Of a DNA stretch of 22,814 nt, positions 1 to 10,600 are shown one piece after another. Below the pieces are notes generated by a model. The model saw nothing but the letters and a program-made list of their open reading frames with translations. It was not told where the DNA came from and searched no databases. The DNA comes from Elysia marginata (taxonomy: Eukaryota; Mollusca; Gastropoda; Plakobranchidae): the NCBI GenBank assembly GCA_019649035.1, contig BMAT01000125.1:145011-167824 (forward strand), in the 5' to 3' direction. The position numbers and the translations under genes were made by a program. The stretch's first letter is position 1; each line of letters begins with the position of its first letter.

Positions 1-1505
1 AACCTGCTAGAGGTGTGATTAGAGGGTACATAAGTCCTTGAAGTTTTGGGCCGCTGGGATGTGAATACATGAGCTAAAAACTTCACTACACATTTAAAAA
101 AGAATATTGGTTATAGTCTTTCTCCATCAAAGCCACTCAAGACTTTACATATTTCCCTTAGCAGGCCAATGTACAAAAAGCAGATTCAACCCATATATCA
201 GAGCATTACAGTGTGGCAACCTGTTAGATGCTCAAATACTAATAGTCCACAAATTTCAAGCACTGCCTTTATCCAGATGCCATTTTTAGAGATGGGGGGA
301 CTGAGGAGAGTGGAAAATAAATTGTTTTTCTAAACAATTACAACAAGAGTTGTGACTAGGAATCAAACCCATAACTGCCGGATCAAGGGTTGCGACATGT
401 AAACCACGGAGCCAAGCTACTTAACATTTATTTCATATAAACACAGTAAGAATAAACTGACAGAATCGAATCACACAATCATCTAGTCTGACTGACTTCC
501 GGCATACAGGGAGAGACATTGATTGGGTGACATCAGACACATAAAAAACCTTAAGTTAATGTTATCGTTTGTTCTCTGTGTTTGTTGTTTATGGCCAAGT
601 GCTGGTCCGCTTCCGGATTCAATAGTTGCCTTTGGTGCAATTTGGATCTTTCCATTTGAGTAAGCCAGTCAATAGAGGGGCTAAGCAAGGACCTTCGCCA
701 TGAATTTTCTTTTATGAAGAAGTGTAGTGTAGACATTCCAGTGGGTGCAAAAGCTACTTTACATTGAAGGGTCAGATCATACTAAACACCGGTATTTCAG
801 GCATTTCTGCTTAAAGCTTACTTGTCCCAATTACTAGTTTCATACGTTTAAAATCTTTCAAACAAATAAAACCTGGCTGATTACCAGTCCCAAATTTATT
901 TCTTTGCCATTATATCTACACCTCAGATAAGAAAATAATCTGAACTTGAAGAACGAAGGACTTAACAAAGAATGCATTGTCAGTGTGACAGTAGGAATGA
1001 GGTCATTCAAAGTATGCACCTTTTGAGATAGTTTGAAATGTTAGTATTGTTACCATGGATGTTATCAAGAATAGTACTCAGACTGATGTAGCCATATATA
1101 CAATATAAGTATACTGTCGGTGAAAACTGCGAATTGTTCACATCTCATTCAGTAGGAAAAGAAAAAACCATAAGACATGAACTATTAACAAATGAAAGCT
1201 GCGAACTGCAAACCATGATTCATCTCAGCTCACATAGTGGCTCTTTCGGTCTTAACTTTCACTTTTGGAGATAGGTGCTTTAGTCACATGAAAAAATCAA
1301 CACTTTATTTATATTTGCTTTGGCTTGCAACATTTTTTAAACATTGGGGAAGGGAATGATTTTATCTTTAGGCTGTAGAGATGAGTTGAAAAATTTCAGA
1401 CAAAGATTGTGATTTTTGCCTACAATTGAACAGGAGAAAAGAGCTTCAAATTCCCGTTTATTTTGCACATTACAAATAATACATGACCCTTGTTTTTCTT
1501 ACCAG
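1..1505. other. Upstream non-coding stretch, probably a NOX2 intron
   Basis: I looked on the plus strand for the NOX exon that should precede the first visible one. It would carry the histidines of the third membrane helix and the extracellular loop after it. I found no reading frame with that signature between plausible splice sites. Short frames here read as low-complexity AT-rich sequence. The only recognisable content is the minus-strand SINE at 224-420. The acceptor at 1501-1505 closes the stretch, so it is best read as intron; the gene's 5' part lies beyond the window edge. Confidence 0.55.
224..420 (-). mobile_element. tRNA-derived SINE, degenerate copy
   Basis: Read on the minus strand, the element begins with a tRNA-like head that has an A-box-like TGGCTCCGTGG and a B-box-like GGTTTGATTCC. 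The body contains CCTCAGTCCCCCCATCTCTA and ends near TATTTGAGCATCTAA. The same structure recurs at 16403-16600 in the same orientation, and the alignment is continuous over nearly 200 bases, so this is a dispersed family. The body segment resembles the CCTCAGT...CATCTGTAAAATGG stretch of CORE/MIR-type SINEs; that family assignment is from memory and is inference. No target-site duplication is clear. Confidence 0.75.
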
Positions 1506-1606
1506 GAGCCAATACAAGAGCTTTTTAAAACCATAGCAGGAGTCAGTGGTGTTGTGATTACACTCTGCCTGATTCTTATAGTGTCGTCTTCTACGGAAAT
1601 TATACG
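1506..1606 (+). CDS. NOX2: NOX2-like exon: membrane helix 4
   Basis: Residues 1-33 plus a split Arg codon. The acceptor is TTTTTCTTACCAG and the donor is CG|GTATGT. The exon encodes [20 protein letters not shown] followed by EII, a hydrophobic helix nearly identical in pattern to the fourth helix of gp91phox. The frame is also open upstream into the intron to an ATG at 1416, but that extension has no NOX similarity, so the acceptor at 1505 is preferred. Confidence 0.93.
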
Positions 1607-4600
1607 GTATGTTTAGCACAGTGTATGTTCAAAATATTTATGAAAGCAAAAAGATATTTTCGAGAAACCATAATAATAATTGAAACATATTGGCTTTTAA
1701 GCAATAATCTTTGTAAATTATTGGAGGTAATATTTTTTAAAAATAGACGACATGGAATGTTAAATCGGTAAAAAGGGAAAAAAATGTAAGGCAAGATATA
1801 TGTTTTTATATATATTTTTATGAGGATTTAATTTATCATATATCATATGTTTTTAAAGTTTGACGATTTTCAAGTGCATTACAAAACATGAAATTAAATT
1901 TTTCAAAATCTTATTTTTTGGTATATTTCATATCTTTAAAGTAACAGAAATAATACATGTATATGGCAAGCTCTTTGACTAAACAGTAAAATTTGTTTTT
2001 TCAACAAAGTTGTTCACTTTCATTCATAGAAATTTTTAAAAACTCCCTCATCTTTAGTTAAGAGATTAGTCAAATTCCATAGAATACAACCAAAACACTC
2101 ATAACTCCAAGTGTTAGATGAAATCAGGTTTGCTTCGTCCTTTTTGCCAGTAGCGGTATCAAAGGTTTTATTATTCGAATTTCTCTTTCCTCTCTAATCA
2201 CCTTGACTTTGTCAATGAAGAAAAAGGCATTTTCTTACTGTCTGACTATTGTGTACTGCATCTTCCATCCATGTTTGCAGGAGATCGTATTTTGAACTAT
2301 TTTGGTTCACTCACCACATATTCATCATCTACCTCCTTGGATTCTTGATTCACGGAGCAGGGTAAGCAGTGGTAGTTAATTAAGGTTGGGGAGAAAAAGT
2401 AATTTAATTGGTGAAACCACAAATGGTCTTTTTTTCCTATTTAGCCTTTTTATTCTAGAAATTACTTTTGTTGGACTGAAAGTTTGCTAAATCAGGGTGA
2501 CTTTTGGAGCAAAATAACACTTGGCTGAAACTAGCGTGGTCTTTTTGTTTGTGTAATAAAAAAAAATTATTTTAGTTAAACTAAAAATATGGCTAACTCA
2601 CAGTTATTTTTGAAGCCATCAGAATTTTTAGTTATAAGTTACTCATTCTTGACAGGTTTAAAGAGGAGGGGGAGGGGTGTGGGTTGTATATAAAAGGAGG
2701 AGAAAGACATGTTTATGAATCAGACGGGCCATCACATTTCAGTTAGTCACTCTACCATGTGTTTTCTAAAATTTTGAGATTTCTATATTGGTTTCAGAAT
2801 GATAGTGCGGCGGCAGTCTAACTTGAATGAGCATTCACTGTCAATATGTAAGGACAAACCCACCTCGTGGGGCACTGGGGATTGTGCCGTGCCGCAGTTT
2901 GAAGGTTCATTTCCTGATGTAAGTACAGCACTACCCAACCTTTGAGATTTTTAAAGATATTTTACTGCTTTGTCTTGAAGCCCTTTAAACTTGGGATTGT
3001 TGCAGGCTTTCAAAGTAGCGTCATAGTCATATGAACTTACCACTAATGAGAGTGTGTGTCAGGTGTGGCTATTTATAGATATAAAAACTGTGATATTTTC
3101 AAAAATCAATTTGTTGGTCTTTTAAACATTAAAATATTGCTTAAGGTTATCATTATGATTTGTGGAGATATTAAATTTTTTCTTGTTTGAAAGTGGCAAG
3201 AATAGGAGGTTTAATTTAAAATATAGTTCTTATAGTAAAGCACTTGATCCTTTTTTTTTAATTCTATTTTTTATGCGAATTCCTGTGTAAAAAATTATCT
3301 CTTCATCTTGGGTCGTGAGAAAGACAAGGTTGCTACTCCCCAATTTGATGAAATTGAGTTGCAAAAACCAGGCTACTCTTACAGCAGTTTTCAATGTTGT
3401 GTTAAAGAGTAGAGACACTCTGACCTAAGTTTTGAAGTTTATTTTCTCAAAACTATACAAGGATGGAGTTAGAGCCTTGTTTATTTCAGGGCGTGATCTG
3501 TTTTTAGCTGTTAACAGTGTAGTATTTCTTCTGACCCCTGACATCAAATTACAGGGCTGGATCTGGTTGATGGCTCCCATGCTCCTCTATTTGATAGAGA
3601 GAATCTTACGTCATATCAGCGGCATGCAGCAGGTGGTCATAACTAAAGTATGTATCTACTTTCCAATAAACCTCCTTAGATAAATATTTGTGAAGAGTTC
3701 AATTAAGCAATATTTGAAAGCCAGTTTCCCTGTCTATGTAATACCTTTTCATACCCACCTTCCACCCAATGCCTTTATTTGACACCTGAAAAGAAACAAA
3801 ATTATAGTCTATGAGTTTTTTACTAGTTACACAAACTTTTACAGGTCATGATGTTATAAAAATATATTTGTGAAGAAATATAGAATAGAAACTAAAAGAG
3901 AAAAAAAACACATGAAAATAAGTGGAAAATCTCTGGTTTTTCTACAGGTCGTGACTCATCCATCTCGGGTCTTTGAGCTTCGCATGCAGAAGAAAGGATT
4001 CTCCGCAGCTCCCGGCCAGTATATCATCATCAAATGTCCGAGCATCTCAAGTCTAGAGTGGCATCCCTTCACGCTCACCTCGGTAAGGTTACTTGGAGAA
4101 TTTTCTTTGAAATAGAGAAATATCTAATTTTTTAAATGTTTCACTTTTATCCTTGAAGTGTCACATATTAACTTTTTTGCCTCATGATTTCATAAATGTA
4201 TGCATAAAAAATTAACCTCTCGCAAAAAGATGACGCTTGAAGGGTTAACAAAAGCGGTTGTTTGCTTTTTTTAGGAACATGAACTCTTGATTTACTAAAG
4301 TTACTGAGATGATAGCATTTTTGGCAGTTTTTTTAAGAACTACACACTGCTACCATCTATCTAAAATGTGAGCGGAAATTATTTTGGTTTTTGGATGGTT
4401 GTGAGGAAAAAAAATCGAGCATATGGACTGTCCTCCTCTCCCACAATTTTATTTCGTCTTTTTAATTTATGTTAGAAGACAAGCAAAACACAAGAACAAA
4501 GAGAAATTCCTCCTGTTTTGCTATGATTATATTTGGTAAATGAGCCAGATAAAATTAAATGTATTTTAGAGAAAACCTTGTGGAAATAATGATATAGATC

Positions 4601-7600
4601 ATACACTTTTTTCTTTCAAATGCAGTGAATGCAACACTGTGAACAACAACAACAACAACAACAAAAAATAAACAGAACAAAGACTTTTACTTTCCTATGG
4701 GAACAGATAGCAGTAAAACCTTGACTTATTTATTTTTCAGAAATGCAAGTTTTGCGATTTTTAAAAAGAATTCTGGTTTTTAGTAGTTTTCTTTAGCTTA
4801 CAAAGCAGGAAATAAAAAAAAAACAATTATGACTTAAATGTTTAAAAAATCCTCCAGAATTGAGCTTCATAGAAAGTTGAACACTTTCTTTGAGTTTTTA
4901 AGTAGGGCTTAGTACAGAGTTACATCTATCTTTTTTAATTGGTCTATTTAAAGTTCTACAAGAGCAGATGTAGAGTGTAAAATTTTCCTGCTTTTTGAGC
5001 ATAAACCGCTTCCAACCCTGATTTTGTGATTTGTGGACTATTCTTTGATCTCCTTTCTCCCCTCCCCCTTCTTATTTCTCTTATATTCTGCATGGCTCTA
5101 GGCTCCAAATGATGATTACTTCTCAGTGCATATCCGACGCGTGGGCGACTGGACTGAAGAGCTCGCCAAGTTGTGTCATGTGGATGAGGGAGAGTTCCAG
5201 GAGGCCTGGAAGTTGCCCAGGTCAGCTAAATGTATAGTATAGTGCGGATATTTTGAACCCCCTTGGGAACAAAATTTAACTTAAAAATTATCCAAATTTC
5301 AACTTAACAGTATACATTAGATAGTAAGGATAAAATTGATAATCTGAATTTAGTTTGAGTTAAACACATTGAATTATCCAGGATTGAATTATCAGGACTT
5401 GACTGCTAGAAACATTAACATTGTGGAAACAATGGTGATATGGTCAACAAGGTATTAACATTAGAAAAAAAAATTGGTGACTCATCAGAATCTGGAGAAA
5501 CGTATCATATCATGGCCAAAACGATAAATTTATTTAAGTGTGATGTCACAATATAATGGTAGACTCTCAGCCTTCGAACTGAGAAGTGTGGGATTCGAGA
5601 CTGTTGTTCGGCAGGTCGTCATTTAGTCTTTGTGAAAGGCTATTTACACACATTTCTTTGCAGCTTAAAGATGTGAAATGAATATGCATGTATGGGCAGT
5701 GAACAATCTCGCCAGTGTGGTGGAGTGATGGGCTTTGATTGCTGCTCCTCTGGGACTTTAGAAAGTAATTTGTTTGTTAAGGGTGTCTCAGTTAATTCAT
5801 GTAAAGAGCTTTAGAGCATTTTAGAATTAGGCGCTCTACATTTTAGGTGCGTTATGAGATATAAATTTTTTTTTTATGTAGTTATATTGAACAATTACAA
5901 TGAAAACAGTTTTTTGTATATATGTCTGTATGTTTTTATGCATGTAAACCTGGAGTTCCCATGTTGGGATCAATAAATTTATCTAACCTTTATATAGAGT
6001 GCTCTTTTACTTTACTATAAGCTAGAGCTGATGTTAAAATTTTTTAAAAATATGTAAAAATCAAAACTGGGCTGGCACAAGATGTTGACTTTTACACTTA
6101 ACTCTTTTGTGATGGAGAGATTTTTTAATTTGAAAATTGAGGTTTGTTCATTTAAATGTTGATATTTTGACTAAGTTGAACACAAGTTCTCTAAAGGGCC
6201 TCTGTAAACTACACATGCGGTATGTCATATGGGTCATGTCCAACTCTCTGACTTGATGATTTAAGTTTAGAACATACAGCGTATACATGAAGTCAATGTC
6301 TTCTTATTAATAACTGAGCATACAATTTATTGAATTATCTCAAAAAGTTTAAGAATGAAATGATCTTTTGGAGTTGGACTTGAGTTTAATTTTAGATAAA
6401 TGATTTTATGTCGATTCCTCCTCCCTCCCCCTTTCCCAAGTTAATAAAGTTTCTGTGATTTCTGTTTTCTCTCAGTATTAAAGTTAATGACTCATAAAAA
6501 AGTTAACAAAGTTTCAATGACATTTTATTTATGTCGGTATATACGTTGATGCCCCTCCCCTCACCTCCATTATTAATAAAGTTTCTCTGTTTTCTTTCTT
6601 CTCTCAGTATTCATGTTGATGGGCCATTTGGAACAGCTGCAGAGGTAGGTAAATTGCAGCTATAAACAGCAGAGTAACAAGGGGTTTTGGTTAAGGTTTT
6701 TTAGAAAATAGCTTGAGTCATTTAAAAATGTAACTAAACATAAGTTTCTATCTCTTAAAAAATGTTATTTTATTTAACCTAATTGACAATTTATGTGCAG
6801 AAAATTTAGTAAATGAGAATTGTAGCCCACAGAATTGTTAAATTTCTGAACTGTTGTATTGTGTTAATGTAAATCAGACTACAAGTCTTTTTTTCTTTTT
6901 TTTCTCTCTCTCTCTCTGTGATAAAAATAAATGCGATTAACTGTTTTTATTACAGTTTAGGGTGGGGTTGTAAAAATGGAGAGGTATATGTAACTACTTT
7001 CATCTATAAATTATTCAGAGAGGCCCAAAATAGAATAAATGTATTTTGCTCATACATGCATTCAAAAATAACATTTAAAGCAAAGAAAAGTCAAGTGACA
7101 AATGTAAAATAAACATTGAATAAATGAATTAATAAAATCACCCATTGGCTCCCAGTTGTTTTTTTTGCGTGCAAAATTTACATCAGTGCAATTTTGTCCT
7201 AAGTATGGAGTCTGTATGGCCAGTTTGTCTTTACAAATTATATCAGTATTAAGTCAATGAGGATGTAAAACATCTTATTTATGGGCTCTATAATGTTTCA
7301 ATACAGATGTGTTGCCTAAAAAAAAATTACATCCTTAATTAGTTAAAACAATAAAATATATTTTGCTCTCAGCCTCCACCTAGCGGCTTATCTAGACTTC
7401 TGGTTGAGCAATTCACTTTACAGATAGTACTGAAACAAGTTAAATCAGAAAAAAATCCCATAAAGCCCCAACAAATGAAATTATAAAAAGCCTATAGTGT
7501 ATTTGAAAGCTTACATAAATTGTTTTTTAATTTTTTCGCTTTTTACAAACCTTGATTTTCAAAACTGATTGTGATGTTTTTAAAAATTTACTGGACCAGA

Positions 7601-10600
7601 ATACATTTACTTGTATTTTATTTTTTTTACTGTTTTAAATGATTGCCTTGAAAATGTTAATTGTATCTACATGTACTTTGTTTAGGATGTCCTTGCTTAT
7701 GACGTTTCTGTGTTGGTTGGCTGCGGAATCGGAGTGACTCCATTTGCGTCAGTACTCAAGTCCTTCTGGTGAGTCAAATTATTGCACATACATAATAATT
7801 TTAAATTTAATTAATGAGCTTGTGCATATTGCAAATAAAAATAAATTTTTTTTGTCTAAAGCTATATGGGTTACTTTGTGGGCACAAAGACAATATTTCT
7901 GCATCATTAAATTTTGAAATACATTTATTGAAACAGCAAAAATAAGACATACGAGTGAAAAGCTGCACAGTGGATCTATAGCTGTGTTTGACATCTGGAT
8001 TTTGTTTGAACTTGCTCTATTCATTCTTTCAACCACTACCTATCTCCAGCCGTGTTTGTGTAGTGTGGGTGTTTAGTGGTAAACACTCTGTTCTCAGACC
8101 AAGAGGTCCAGGGTTCAACTCCTGGCTTGGCATCTCAACATTGAGTCCTTGAGAAAGTTTATTTATACACATTTCCTTGCCTCCCTCATGTGTTAAGTGA
8201 GTACTTGAATAAAGACAGTGAAAGGCCAAGCCAGTGACACATTGATTAGCTTTTTCTTTGTTGTGTGTATTGAGGAAACCATGTTAAATCCTTAAACAGG
8301 TAAAAGTGTTTTAGTGGATGATCACTGTATAAAAAGTGCTTTTTATTTTTACAGTCTACTTTCGATATCTCAAATCCGTTTGGAATAAAGTTCAGTTTTG
8401 AATTATCCAAAAATCAAATTATTAATACCTGCTTGAAGAAGAAAGATTAAATGGTAATCTGAATATGTTTTGAATTATCCAGGTTCAAATAATTTGGACT
8501 TGACTGTACTTTATGTATCCAAGGTACCGGTTCTGCCACGACCAGAAAGTCTCCCTGCAGCATGTGCACCTGTTCTGGGTGTGTCCAGACACATCCAGCT
8601 TTGAGTGGTTCCAGGGCCTTTTGCGTGACCTGGAGCGGCAGATGAGACAGCGAGACACGACTGAGCTTCTCTCTGTGTCCGTCTATCTCACTAGGGGGTG
8701 GAATGCAAACCAGGTGAAGAAATTACTGCATAGAGATGTCTTTTTTCAGGTTTTACCATGAAGAAGGTTATTCTGGCTCTTCTATTCTTTGTCCAACTTC
8801 AGCTTTGGGTCTGTGGTGAAAATTATGAGTAGCTAGGGGAAAAGCGTGATCTGGACTGAGTGTGAAACTTTGTGAGGAAAGTACAGTTGAACGTGGCCAA
8901 GGCAAAAATTGAAGAAAATAATGATTGTAGTTGTGATGGATAGGTGGTCGCGTTCTGGAACATGCTTGTAAACCTGTGCCATTTTCACTCAGAAGTTCCA
9001 TAACCAAATCAGGACATGCCTTGCTAAAGATGGCATTTGATTAAAGCTTATTCTTTCAAGTCAACACAGAAACATTTCTGTCTCTTAAAATTAACAGAAT
9101 ATTCCTTATCCAAGCTGTGATAATCAAAATCAATGGCATCTTTGACACTGCCTTTTTGACAGATATGATAAACTGGCGGCCAGTTGACTATTTATTATTA
9201 CTGTGTCTGGAATTTAAACACCGCTACCTAGCTTTACCCTCCCTATTGTCACCACAGCAGGCCCTTTCATACAACTTAGAGAATAGCCACACTCAGGTAA
9301 ACAAAGCTGTATGGGGTACCCATTCTATTGTTTACATTTTGCCCTGCCTTGTCACCAACTGTCAGTTTCACAGTGCCTATCCATTTGGCTGCCATAGGCC
9401 ATCTTATTTGTAGGGTTGCATTACAGGTGGAGAGTAAGCTCTAGAGCAGGGGCTGATGGGTTCTCAGATGAAGAGTGATCGCATGGCAGAAGTTATTTAA
9501 AGAGGTTGTAAAGAATATTCATTATTGTGAGATAAAAAATCTGCTTGTTGTCGCGTTGGTAAGATGGACACCATGGAGGATATAAAAACATAGAAAAAAA
9601 TGCCAGGGAGTCGCAGATAAGTGGTTGCTTAGACGGGTTGTCAGCTATGCAAGTTTGACTGTATTTCCACTTGAGATTTTTCATTTTTTGCCTGCATATA
9701 AAGTTTTCTTTCTTGTTTTCAAGTGTGGATGTAAATTAGTGCCAATGATATCAGATCTTTGAATACACTTAAAAGAAGTCTCATAGTCTCAATTTCAGAA
9801 ATTGCATGAGTCTGAACCCACTATAAAATGGGTGTCATGTATTCAGACTGAGTCAACGTTGTATGCTGGCCTGAAGGTGGGCAGCAAAAGTTCAGATCTT
9901 TTTTTTTATGTCTTAGTCTTAAGTGCTTTCCCAATTATCATTATTCTATAACTTTCATGAAACATGGGTTTTTGGCATCTTCTTGCATTAGGTCGTATGT
10001 TAGAAGGAAACATAGTCAACTACTGCTTAAGTTGATTTTGAGAGGACACAACCAATAACATTGACTTACATGATAATTGAGTCATGTGTTGATCCTTATA
10101 GATCTATAATGGTCCCCATGGGCTACATAAATAGAATTGAAGTCAATTAAAGCAATTTTGACCTCAGGAGAGTTGAACTGTAATTGATTAATTTAAAAAA
10201 AATCATACTTCTCTTCTTTTTTTTGTAAATGTACTTTTATTTGTCATTCATTATTACTGCTTTGAGGGTAACAAGTTGTTGAATTATTCATTATTGCACT
10301 CTTATAGGGTTATAATTTGGCTTAAGGAAAGTTTACTGTGTATCATAATTTTAATGTGTGCATGATCATAGTTTTCACTTGAGCAAAAGAAATTAACCCA
10401 GTTTGGTAACACTGTCTGTGCAGGCGAGAAACATCGTACTTCATGATGACAGCTCAGTGTACGATGCGGTGACCGGCCTCCACCATAAGACACAGTACGG
10501 ACGTCCAAACTGGGAGGCGGTCTTCAAACAGCTGGCAGAAACCCATAAAGGGTAAGAAGGATTAGCTCTTTTTTACGATAAAATTTTGTCCTTTTCTTGG

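Noticed and set aside
551..736. 61-codon minus-strand frame with mixed composition
   Set aside because: The amino-acid composition is plausible, but it has no recognisable domain, no splice context and no second copy in the window. It is not supportable as a gene.
3432..3554. Open extension upstream of the helix-6 exon, which could suggest a larger exon
   Set aside because: It does not match NOX proteins. The FPD-to-GW join across 2918 and 3555 restores the expected loop length and phase.
8062..8131. Possible tRNA gene with good D and T arms
   Set aside because: I could not form acceptor and anticodon stems, and the sequence continues into a body shared with another SINE copy.
8714..8760. 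Open continuation of the exon at 8524 past its donor
   Set aside because: It departs from NOX similarity at Gln320 and stops after about 15 codons, whereas splicing at CAG|GTGAAG to 10424 restores the conserved sequence.
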